Source of the DNA: Myxococcales bacterium
GTDB lineage: Bacteria; Myxococcota; Polyangia; Fen-1088
Direction of reading: 5' to 3'
NCBI GenBank assembly: GCA_003155465.1
Contig: PMCR01000402.1
Span: 1 to 14,704, forward strand
DNA: 14,704 bases
Part shown: positions 6,592 to 13,823 of the stretch, piece after piece
How positions within the stretch are numbered: position 1 is the stretch's first letter
How the letters are laid out: the number at the start of each line of letters is the position of its first letter
The notes under the pieces: generated by a model
What the model was told of the DNA's origin: nothing
Database searches by the model: none
What the model saw: only the letters and a program-made list of their open reading frames with translations
Program-made: the position numbers and the translations under genes

Positions 6592-8550
6592 ATGAACGGG
6601 CCATCAGGCGAACGCGTCACCGAGTGGGCAGGCGGCTCGCTTAGTGAACTCATGAGCGTACTCTCAGGAGCAGCCTTGCCGGCCCGCATCCGCGTGTTCG
6701 CACCCGGCGCCGGGGGTGCGTTGGCAGGCGAGGTGCACCTCCTGGCCGGCGGCCTCAACGACGCCTTCGCCGGCAACAAGCGTGGCCAGGAAGCTGCCTC
6801 CGCCCTGCAGCGGGTGGCCGGTGCCCGCTTCGTGATCGATACCCGTTTGCCTGACCCCGAGACCGGATCTCTGGCGAAGCCTGGCCCCGCCGACGGGAGT
6901 CTGGCCCAACGCCCACTCGTCGAGATCATGCGCTACTGCGAGGACTACGTGCTGACCTGCACGCTCGAGGTGTGGCGCGGCGAGGAGCAAGCCCGAATCA
7001 GCTATCGGCGCGGCGAGTTGGTCGGAACCACGATAGGCGGCAGTGACGCTCCCGAACGCCTCCCCGAGGTCATGGCCTGGAAGGAGGGGTTCTTCGAGAT
7101 CGACCTGCCTTTGCCGGTGACGCCACCTGTGCCCGCGCCCTCCAGGCGCAACACAGGTTCGGCGGCGGTGGTGGGTGACGGCGCGCCAGCACGGCCGCTC
7201 TCTGGCGAGCGCCCGCGCCGCGAGACTGACCCCCTCATTTCTCTTGCCGCGATCAAGAAGAGCGCACCCCCGCGGCCCGCCGGAGTGCCGGTGCGGCCGA
7301 CGGGAGAAGGCGCCCCCAAGTTGCCACGGGTCCCGTCCCTGCCCGGATTCAAGAGTCGGGTCACCGCGCCAGCGCAGGCGCTCGCCTCGCCAGCGGCAGG
7401 TTTGAAGCCAGCCCCGGCTGGGCCTGTACCTGGCCCAGCCGCCGCACCGCTTCGGGCGGGCGCCCCACCACTGGCATCGTTGGCTGGCGCGGCAGCAGGG
7501 GCCCGCGCCGCGCAGGCACCGGTTGTGGCGCACGCTACGCCGACTATGCCGGCCGCCCATCCTTCGTCGACAGCTGGTATCTCTGCCCAGACGGGAGTGG
7601 GCAAGCAGCCCCAAGTTCATCCAGCGCCGGCTCCGAAGGCGCGCGAAGTCATGCCCGCCCCCCCTGCTGTCGCTGCGAGCCTACCCATAGCGCGTGCGCC
7701 AGACACAGCTCGTCTGCCACAAGCGCCGGTGCCATCGGCCCGGGCGCCCATAGCCCGCCCTGCGGGACCGGCCGCTGCTTCGCCGCTTGCTCCAGTCCCG
7801 TGGCCCGCGGCCAAGCCAGCTGCGGCGCGGCCTCCTGCGCAGCCGGCATCGGCTCCGGCGGCGGAGCCCGCAGCCGCGGCCGCAAGTCATTCAGCAAGCG
7901 CGGCCGCAAATCCGCCACCGCCTGCTTCGCTAGCTTCTCCTCCAGCCGACGTGCCCGCTGCGCCGGTTCGGCTCAAAACGCCTCCCCCGGCCACGCCGCC
8001 TCCGGTCCAACCTGTGTCAGCAGCCGCAAGCCAGCCGACCGGCGCGGTTTCGTCCCCGGCGGCCTTGAAGCCTTCTGCATCGCCATCGCCCCCCTCGACC
8101 CGCGGGGCTTCGATGCCGGCCGCAGAGGTAGCCCCGTCGCCCCTCAATCACATCTCGGGCGAGCGACCCTCGGCGTCCCTGCCCGAAGTCAACGAACGAC
8201 CTTTTGGCGTCGAGCTATCCGAGGACATGCAGGATCCGGCCGCGTTCGTGGAAACCCCGGAGCCTGTGCCCCAAGTCGCAGCGGCGTGGGCGGCGCAGGC
8301 CACTCCCACACCGATATCGCCGGCCCCGGAGCGGGGGGAACCACCAAACCTGCGGCTCACGCCAATCGCTGCGGGCCAGCCCGACGATCTTGCGGTCGAT
8401 ATCGAGGACCCGCGATTTCGGCCGGGCAAGCGACGCGCCGGGCGCGGGATCGGCAGTTGGTCCTTGGTGGTTCACGTGCTCCTCGGTGTCGCACTGGGCG
8501 CGGCCATCGTTGCGGCCTACTCCTACTACTACGGCCTGCCGCTGCCATAG
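6592..8550 (+). CDS. Tandem DUF4388 (PatA-like) protein with long Pro/Ala linker and C-terminal TM anchor
   Basis: A 652-residue protein. Two DUF4388-type domains lie at the N-terminus: about 15-85 (LSELMSVLSG, GEVHLLAGGLNDAFAG, ARFVID) and about 107-172 (LVEIMRYCED, ARISYRRGELVG, VMAWKEGFFEI). In this family the domain is found alone or with response regulators and signalling modules in cyanobacteria and Myxococcota; its ligand is unknown. Residues about 175-600 are an extreme Pro/Ala/Ser-rich low-complexity linker. A basic stretch (608-618, RFRPGKRRAGR) then precedes a single membrane helix (about 622-645) and a seven-residue tail. Positive-inside topology puts the DUF4388 domains in the cytoplasm, making it a tail-anchored protein with a very long tether. 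Shine-Dalgarno GGAG at 6580-6583, eight bases before ATG, supports the start. It is 15 bases behind the small lipoprotein gene and 47 bases ahead of the phosphatidyltransferase gene. Confidence 0.85.
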   Translation: MNGPSGERVTEWAGGSLSELMSVLSGAALPARIRVFAPGAGGALAGEVHLLAGGLNDAFAGNKRGQEAASALQRVAGARFVIDTRLPDPETGSLAKPGPADGSLAQRPLVEIMRYCEDYVLTCTLEVWRGEEQARISYRRGELVGTTIGGSDAPERLPEVMAWKEGFFEIDLPLPVTPPVPAPSRRNTGSAAVVGDGAPARPLSGERPRRETDPLISLAAIKKSAPPRPAGVPVRPTGEGAPKLPRVPSLPGFKSRVTAPAQALASPAAGLKPAPAGPVPGPAAAPLRAGAPPLASLAGAAAGARAAQAPVVAHATPTMPAAHPSSTAGISAQTGVGKQPQVHPAPAPKAREVMPAPPAVAASLPIARAPDTARLPQAPVPSARAPIARPAGPAAASPLAPVPWPAAKPAAARPPAQPASAPAAEPAAAAASHSASAAANPPPPASLASPPADVPAAPVRLKTPPPATPPPVQPVSAAASQPTGAVSSPAALKPSASPSPPSTRGASMPAAEVAPSPLNHISGERPSASLPEVNERPFGVELSEDMQDPAAFVETPEPVPQVAAAWAAQATPTPISPAPERGEPPNLRLTPIAAGQPDDLAVDIEDPRFRPGKRRAGRGIGSWSLVVHVLLGVALGAAIVAAYSYYYGLPLP

Positions 8551-8597
8551 CTGTTTCCCCTTGGCGCACCGGCGCGGGGGCGCTCTACTAGGCTGCC

Positions 8598-9371
8598 GTG
8601 AGCCTGTTCTCACAAATTGCCGATTCATACCGGCGCACGAAGAAGCCCAAGGACATCCTGTGGAATCGTCTGGTGGCGCGGCCGCTGGCTGCCGTCTTGC
8701 TGGTCCCGCTTGCAGACACTCGCGTTACCCCCAACCAGATCACCTTCACCTCGCTGGCGTTGTTCGTCGCGGCGGCGGTTCTGTTGGTCGGCTTTCCTGG
8801 GTACACCGGCCTGCTCATCGCGGTCGCCGTGCTCGAGCTGTCCTATGTGCTCGATTGCTTGGACGGCCAGCTTGCTCGACTGCGCGGAACCTCCTCGCCG
8901 GTGGGCGCGCACCTGGATTTTCTGATGGACGAGCTGAAGGCCTTCCTGCTGGTGGCCGCCACGGGCGCGCGCCTGTGGCGTGCGGATGGCCAAAACCGAT
9001 GGCTGGTCGAGGCGCTGGCCGGACTGGCGGTCGTGGCTTCGGCCATCAGTCTGACCACTTTCGTGCGCCGGCCCGAGTACCTGCGCGCCAGCGGCTCGCC
9101 CCGGCCGCAGTCCGCCGGCGACTACGGAGATGGTTTGGATGGCGCGACAGCCACTGCGGCCCCGACCCCGCCTCGCTCGTTCGTGGCCAGGGCGGCTGCC
9201 GCAGTGGAATCGCTGGGCCGATTGATCATTCACTACCCGAGCTATCTCGTGTTTGTGGCCGCCGCCAATCGCCTGGATCTCTTCCTGCACGTGTATCTGG
9301 CCATCAACGCCGCCTATGCCGGCCGTACGATGCTTGCGGTCTTGCGCAAGCTGGGTAGGGGAGCCGCGTGA
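8598..9371 (+). CDS. CDP-alcohol phosphatidyltransferase family membrane enzyme
   Basis: Integral membrane enzyme that transfers a phosphoalcohol or diacylglycerol phosphate from a CDP-activated donor to a hydroxyl acceptor, releasing CMP. The full family signature is present at residues 86-111: Asp86, Asp89-Gly90, Ala93-Arg94, Gly103, Asp107 and Asp111 in the spacing DxxDGxxARx8Gx3Dx3D. Hydrophobic segments lie at about 45-65, 69-85, 112-122, 136-156 and 205-250. The loop 160-195 is unusually long and Gly/Ala/Pro-rich. The start is GTG at 8598, because no ATG exists in frame before Met110; AGG at 8590-8592 is a weak Shine-Dalgarno. The stop overlaps the start of the nucleotidyltransferase gene (GTGA), so the two are translationally coupled. 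Its substrate is probably the CDP-alcohol made by that neighbour, rather than CDP-diacylglycerol; this is inference. Confidence 0.92.
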   Translation: MSLFSQIADSYRRTKKPKDILWNRLVARPLAAVLLVPLADTRVTPNQITFTSLALFVAAAVLLVGFPGYTGLLIAVAVLELSYVLDCLDGQLARLRGTSSPVGAHLDFLMDELKAFLLVAATGARLWRADGQNRWLVEALAGLAVVASAISLTTFVRRPEYLRASGSPRPQSAGDYGDGLDGATATAAPTPPRSFVARAAAAVESLGRLIIHYPSYLVFVAAANRLDLFLHVYLAINAAYAGRTMLAVLRKLGRGAA

Positions 9372-10198
9372 ACAGCAGCAGAGTCATCATCGTAGCGGCT
9401 GGCCGCGGCCGACGCCTGGGCACGGAAACTGAGGACATTCCCAAGTGCATGGTCCGGGTGGCGGGCCAGCCCATCCTGCACTGGCAACTGCGCGCCTTTG
9501 CGCTGGCGGGCCTCTCCGATATCGTGGTGGTACGCGGCTATCTGGGAGATCGCATCCAGGGGGGTGGCGCAGCCCTTGGTTACGTCGACAACCCCGACTG
9601 GCCCCACAACAACATCCTGGCCTCGCTGTTGTGCGCGGCTGATCGCCTGCTCGGCGGTTTCTTCTTTTCCTACTGTGACATCGTGTACACGCCGGACGTG
9701 GTCGCGCGCCTGGCCGCGTGCGCGCGCGCAGCCGACCCGGCGCCGGTGTCACTGGTCATCGATCGGCGCTGGGCAGATGCCTATCAAGGCCGCACCCTAC
9801 ACCCGGTTTCCGAGGCCGAGCTGACCCTGGTCGACGGACAAGGACGGCGGGTCGTGCGCGTCGGCAAGGGCGCGGTGGCGCGCGAGAAAGCGGTGGGCGA
9901 GTTCATCGGCCTGGCCCATTTCTCCGCCGCGGGCGCGGCAGCGCTGTGTGCGGTATGGGATGGGGCTCTGGCGGCAGGGGGCTTGCAGGCGCCCTTTGGC
10001 TTAGCCCCGACGCTGCGTCAGGCCTATCTGACCGATGCGCTCAACGCACTGGCCGACCAGGGTGTACGACTTTCACCAGTCTTCATTGATGGCCATTGGC
10101 GCGAGATCGACACGCCCCAGGACCTAGCAGCGGCGGAAAGAACCGTCGCGGACTGGGACCCGGAATTCCAAGTCGGGGGGCCGGAGCAGGGAAGATGA
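9368..10198 (+). CDS. Sugar/alcohol-phosphate nucleotidyltransferase (probable cytidylyltransferase)
   Basis: Predicted to activate a phosphorylated alcohol or sugar with an NTP, probably CTP, releasing pyrophosphate; soluble Rossmann-like enzyme of 276 residues. The signature loop is AAGRGRRLG (10-18) with PK at 25-26. NPDWPHNNI (75-83) resembles the NN motif of phosphocholine/inositol-phosphate cytidylyltransferases; YCDIV (102-106) has the metal-binding Asp104. GEFIGLAHFS (177-186) and the C-terminal WREIDTPQDL (244-253) are typical of this LicC/IPCT-like group. GTG start at 9368 overlaps the stop of the CDP-alcohol transferase, implying a two-step activate-and-transfer unit. In Archaeoglobus an equivalent pair is fused and makes di-myo-inositol phosphate; in others such enzymes serve phosphocholine or phosphonate headgroups. 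Which alcohol is used here cannot be told from sequence. Confidence 0.9.
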   Translation: MNSSRVIIVAAGRGRRLGTETEDIPKCMVRVAGQPILHWQLRAFALAGLSDIVVVRGYLGDRIQGGGAALGYVDNPDWPHNNILASLLCAADRLLGGFFFSYCDIVYTPDVVARLAACARAADPAPVSLVIDRRWADAYQGRTLHPVSEAELTLVDGQGRRVVRVGKGAVAREKAVGEFIGLAHFSAAGAAALCAVWDGALAAGGLQAPFGLAPTLRQAYLTDALNALADQGVRLSPVFIDGHWREIDTPQDLAAAERTVADWDPEFQVGGPEQGR

Positions 10199-10214
10199 GG
10201 CGTTCTTGCGCCCC

Positions 10215-10219
10215 AGGAG
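10215..10219 (+). promoter_or_regulatory. Shine-Dalgarno of the fusion gene
   Basis: AGGAG followed by six bases and the ATG at 10226. It is the clearest ribosome binding site among the six consecutive plus-strand genes and fixes the start of the long fusion protein. Confidence 0.75.
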
Positions 10220-10225
10220 ACAACA

Positions 10226-13200
10226 ATGAAACCACTGCATGAAGGCAACACGCCGAATCTGGACTGCCCAGTACGCCGGGACGAGGGAGAAGCGGTGGCT
10301 GATTTGAAAAGGGTCCTGGACCGCAGGGATGGTCAAATCCGGACGCTGGAAGCTGCTCTCGCGCAGGTTCGCACGCAATGTTCTGCCTTGCGGGCACAGA
10401 TGCAGGCACAGTCACAGCGCTTGCTCGCCATCGAGAATGGCTACACGTGGCGCTTCATCCGGAAAGGGGTTGATGTACTGGAACGGCACCTCCCGGCGAA
10501 TACCCGACGGGGACAATTGTACCGCCGACTGATCGACAAGGCGCCGCGTGTGTCAGCCCCGGGTCCTGCGCCAAGACCCCCGCTTCCCGTGACGCCGGAG
10601 CAACCACCACAGGACGAAGAGGCGGAGATTGCGGCACTGAATACTCTTGGTTTTGTCCGGGAGGAAAGCCCTCGGGTCTCGGTGCTGATTCCCGTCTTCA
10701 ACCAATGGCGCCTGACCTACGCCTGTCTCCAGTCCATTCTGGAACACACGCACGAGATTCCCTATGAAGTTGTTCTGGTCGATGACGCTTCCTCCGACCC
10801 AACCCGGCGGACTATTTCCAAAGCGCTGGGCATCACGTCGCTCAGGAATAGCGAGAATCTGGGTTTCCTGCACTCGTGCAATTCTGGCCTTCGGCACTGC
10901 AGGGGTGAGTATGTTCTCTTCCTCAATAGTGACGTTCAGGTGACTCCCGGGTGGCTCTCCGCTTTGGTGCAGACGTTGGAACGCGAGCCTAGCATCGGTG
11001 CGGTCGGCGCGAAGCTCATTCATCCCGACGGCCGGTTGCAGGAAGCGGGATCCATCATCTGGAGCGACGGCACGGTAGAAGGCTATGGGCGCGGCGCGGA
11101 CCCGAGTGAGTTCTGGTTCAACTACCTGCGCGACGTTGACTATTGCTCTGCAGCCTGCCTGCTCGTGCAAAAGCGTCTGTTGAGTCAGTTGGGCGGATTT
11201 GACCCACGCTATGCTCCCAGCTACTACGAGGACACGGACCTCTGTCTGGGTATTCAAAGCCTGGGTTTTCGAGTTGTCTGTCAGCCTGCGGCAGCAGTGG
11301 TCCACCACGAATGGGGCAGCAGCTCTTTCGAGGATGCCGCGAGCCGGGCGAGCGTCAACCAGCGACTATTCGTTCGGAAATGGGACTCATTTCTGAAGCG
11401 GCAGGTATTGCGGAGCGAACGAAATCTGCTGCGGGCACGCGACACCCGTCGGGGTCGGCGCGTGCTCATTCTCGACGACATGGTGCCCGTCGCGCATTTC
11501 GGATCTGGCTATCCCCGTGCGCAGCAGATGCTGCGCTTTCTGGCGGAGCTGGGCTACGTCTGCACCTTCTTCCCGTTGTCGGACCCGACCGCTCGCGAAC
11601 CGGAGACTCGGGACTTTCAGAACATGGGCGTCGAAGTGTGCGTAGGCGACAATGCACGGATCGACGCGTTCCTCGAAGAGCGTCGTGGATTTTACGATCT
11701 GGTGTTGATCAGTCGCTCTCACAACGCGGCCCGTGTTGCGCAGAGGGCGAAGGATGCTTTCCCGAACGCTTGGCTGATCTACGATGCCGAATGCATTTCC
11801 GCTGAAAGGGAAATCCTCAGACTGCAGCTCGCCGGAACGCCGCTCGACCCGGGTGCACAGGCCCGCTTGGTGAGTGAAGAGCTGGGTCTGATGCGGATGG
11901 CCGACTCGATCATTGCGGTGTCGGAAACCGAGAAGCGGCGAATTGAACAGATGGGGGCTGGGCCGGTCTACGTGTGGGGCAATCCTGTGTCAGGGCAAGC
12001 GCCTGAACGAGATTTCGACCAGCGCGCAGATCTGCTGTTTGTGGGCGGCTTTCTCACCCCCGGCAGTCCGAATGACGACGCGGCCACCTATTTCGTCAAA
12101 GAGGTGTTCCCGCTGGTGGAACGTGAGCTGCGTTGTCGATTGACCATTGCGGGGACGAATCATCTCCCCGCCATCCGGGCTCTGGCCTCTGCCGACATCA
12201 CCGTGACGGGTTATGTGGAAGACCTGCGGCCGTACTATGAGCAGGCGCGAGTCTTCATTGTTCCGACTCGCTTCGCCGCAGGTGTCCCGCAAAAGTTGTA
12301 TGACGCCTGGGGGCACGGACTTCCCGCAGTAGTCACCCCCCTCATCGCCGGTCAACTGGGGCTGTCGGACGGGGATGGCCTGCTGGTCGGCGGTGATGCC
12401 AAGGAGTTTGCCGCCAAGATTGTTTCCTTGTATCGGAATCCGTCGCTGTGGCATGAGCTGCAAAAGCGGGGACTTGAGCACGTGCGCCGCGACTGCTCGC
12501 TTGACCAGATGAAAGGGACGCTGGCCGAGATCATTCGCGCGACCATCGTGGACGAAACAACGTTGGCGGCACCGGTGAGTCAGCAGTACCCAGTGCGGGG
12601 CATGCCAAGACCGCGGTCGCTCATGGTGCGGATGGATCTGACAAACAAGTGCAACCTGGCGTGCCTGCCGTGCACCCTGCGACACAACCGGCGGACGTCC
12701 CGCGAGGAGGCGGGCGAAATGGATTTGGGCCTATTCAGCAGAATCGCCGAACAGGTCTTTCCCTTTGCCAGTGTGGTCGCGCTTTCCTGCGAAGCCGAAC
12801 CCATGCTGCACAGTCATTTTCCGGAGGTATTGCGGATCGTCGGTCAGCATCGTGGGCCGGCATACAAGATCACGACAAGCGGGGCTCTACTGGATGACGA
12901 AATGACGGTGGCTCTGCTGAAGAGCGGGGTGCAGGAGATTTATCTTTCGATCGATGGAGCGACTAAGACCACCTACGAACGCGTCCGCCGCAACGGCAGT
13001 TTTCCGCAGTTGACCGAAGCAATCGGACGAATTGGACGGTGGAAAGCGGCGCGCGGTGCGGGCCGTCACGATCCACCGCTGCTCAAGGTCAACTATACCC
13101 TCATGCATTCGACGCTCGGCGAGCTCCCGCAAATGGTGGAACTGTGCCGGGAGTGGAGCGTGGACCAGCTGCTGGCGCAGCACATTTACTGCGTAGAAGT

Positions 13201-13642
13201 GACCGGTCTGCAGGGGGAGAGTCTTGTCGATACCCCCGCGGAAAGCGACGCCGTTGTGTGCGCCTGCCAGGCCCTGTGTGACGAATACGGCATTCGGACC
13301 ATCTTTCCTCCGGCCTTCGAAATTGGAGCTGCGAAGCCCTCAGCCTCCCAGCCAGCCGGCTCCGGTACGCTCGATTGCTATGCTCCCTGGCGTATCGTGC
13401 GCATCCGCTGGAATGCAGACGTCTATCCCTGCGACTTGTGGCCCGGACCGGGGTTGGGCAATCTGAAAGGTCAGTCCTTCGCGGAGATCTGGAACAGTAC
13501 ACGCTACACGCGGCTACGATGGGAGCTCGCCCGCCGCAATCCAGCCCATCCGAATTGCAGAAACTGCAACATGGTGACGACGGATAATATCGAAGGGCGG
13601 GAGGTAAAGTCTCCGCTCTCCTTCACGCCCGTGTCGAAGTAG
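10226..13642 (+). CDS. Three-domain fusion: GT2 glycosyltransferase, GT4 glycosyltransferase, radical SAM/SPASM enzyme
   Basis: One uninterrupted 1138-residue frame. Residues about 22-70 are a coiled coil, followed by a Pro-rich spacer (about 108-130). Residues 150-400 are a GT-A domain: VSVLIPVFNQ (151-160), VDDAS (185-189), LNSD (233-236), YYEDTDLC (333-340), HHEWGS (360-365). Residues about 411-770 are a GT-B domain of the GT4 type: RVLILDD (412-418), LLFVGGF (603-609), PTRFAAGVPQKLYDAW (680-695) and GLPAVVTP (698-705); the usual second Glu of the ExxxxxxxE motif is Asp here. Residues about 797-1120 are radical SAM with CNLACLPC (Cys809, Cys813, Cys816), AEP (857-859) and a C-terminal SPASM/twitch site formed by Cys1051, Cys1069, Cys1111 and Cys1114. 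The first two domains should build a disaccharide or longer glycan; the third should perform radical oxidation, epimerisation or cross-linking on an unknown substrate. It lies 27 bases behind the nucleotidyltransferase gene. Base composition looks somewhat less GC-rich than in neighbours, which may indicate transfer. Confidence 0.92.
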   Translation: MKPLHEGNTPNLDCPVRRDEGEAVADLKRVLDRRDGQIRTLEAALAQVRTQCSALRAQMQAQSQRLLAIENGYTWRFIRKGVDVLERHLPANTRRGQLYRRLIDKAPRVSAPGPAPRPPLPVTPEQPPQDEEAEIAALNTLGFVREESPRVSVLIPVFNQWRLTYACLQSILEHTHEIPYEVVLVDDASSDPTRRTISKALGITSLRNSENLGFLHSCNSGLRHCRGEYVLFLNSDVQVTPGWLSALVQTLEREPSIGAVGAKLIHPDGRLQEAGSIIWSDGTVEGYGRGADPSEFWFNYLRDVDYCSAACLLVQKRLLSQLGGFDPRYAPSYYEDTDLCLGIQSLGFRVVCQPAAAVVHHEWGSSSFEDAASRASVNQRLFVRKWDSFLKRQVLRSERNLLRARDTRRGRRVLILDDMVPVAHFGSGYPRAQQMLRFLAELGYVCTFFPLSDPTAREPETRDFQNMGVEVCVGDNARIDAFLEERRGFYDLVLISRSHNAARVAQRAKDAFPNAWLIYDAECISAEREILRLQLAGTPLDPGAQARLVSEELGLMRMADSIIAVSETEKRRIEQMGAGPVYVWGNPVSGQAPERDFDQRADLLFVGGFLTPGSPNDDAATYFVKEVFPLVERELRCRLTIAGTNHLPAIRALASADITVTGYVEDLRPYYEQARVFIVPTRFAAGVPQKLYDAWGHGLPAVVTPLIAGQLGLSDGDGLLVGGDAKEFAAKIVSLYRNPSLWHELQKRGLEHVRRDCSLDQMKGTLAEIIRATIVDETTLAAPVSQQYPVRGMPRPRSLMVRMDLTNKCNLACLPCTLRHNRRTSREEAGEMDLGLFSRIAEQVFPFASVVALSCEAEPMLHSHFPEVLRIVGQHRGPAYKITTSGALLDDEMTVALLKSGVQEIYLSIDGATKTTYERVRRNGSFPQLTEAIGRIGRWKAARGAGRHDPPLLKVNYTLMHSTLGELPQMVELCREWSVDQLLAQHIYCVEVTGLQGESLVDTPAESDAVVCACQALCDEYGIRTIFPPAFEIGAAKPSASQPAGSGTLDCYAPWRIVRIRWNADVYPCDLWPGPGLGNLKGQSFAEIWNSTRYTRLRWELARRNPAHPNCRNCNMVTTDNIEGREVKSPLSFTPVSK

Positions 13643-13648
13643 GGCCGC

Positions 13649-13666
13649 GGGAACCCAACGGTTCTC
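13649..13666 (+). terminator. Weak hairpin after the fusion gene
   Basis: GGGAACC and GGTTCTC can pair (one G-U) around a CAAC loop a few bases after the stop codon. There is no following T tract, so intrinsic termination is doubtful; it may only be an RNA 3' end stabiliser or chance. Confidence 0.2.
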
Positions 13667-13692
13667 AAGACGGTGCCCCCTCCATAGAATCG

Positions 13693-13720
13693 TCCATGGG
13701 CGTCACAAGACCCCCATGGA
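13693..13720. promoter_or_regulatory. 8-bp inverted repeat ahead of ferritin
   Basis: TCCATGGG at 13693-13700 and its exact reverse complement CCCATGGA at 13713-13720 flank a 12-base spacer, about 100 bases before the ferritin start. It could be an operator, for example for an iron or stress regulator, or a hairpin between transcripts. It does not read as a standard Fur box, and no T tract follows. Confidence 0.3.
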
Positions 13721-13806
13721 ATCGGCTTTCGCGAAGCGCGCTCCCACCATTCTCCCGTTGAATCCTTCTGGAAACTCGGCGACTCTTGCTGCATCCAAGA
13801 CTCACA

Positions 13807-13814
13807 GAAGGGGG
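13807..13814 (+). promoter_or_regulatory. Shine-Dalgarno that fixes the ferritin start
   Basis: GAAGGGGG lies nine bases before the ATG at 13824. It decides between this start and the longer open frame beginning at 13716, which adds 36 residues with no ferritin counterpart. Confidence 0.7.
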
Positions 13815-13823
13815 TTCGACGCG

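Noticed and set aside
7120..8390. Repeat-like or CRISPR-like sequence
   Set aside because: The repetition comes from Pro and Ala codons in the linker of the DUF4388 protein; there are no regular repeats with unique spacers.
8598..10198. Assignment of the pair as a di-myo-inositol phosphate synthesis system
   Set aside because: That pathway is known from hyperthermophiles with a fused enzyme. Sequence alone does not identify inositol as the alcohol, and nothing else here suggests a thermophile, so only the general activate-and-transfer role is claimed.
10226..13642. Possibility that the fusion is an assembly artefact of two or three genes
   Set aside because: The frame is continuous, the linkers between domains contain no stops or new ribosome binding sites that I can see, and codon use is uniform along it; I keep it as a genuine fusion, though resequencing would settle it.
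13716..13823. 36-residue N-terminal extension of ferritin
   Set aside because: It lacks ferritin similarity, overlaps an inverted repeat, and a good Shine-Dalgarno sits before ATG 13824.
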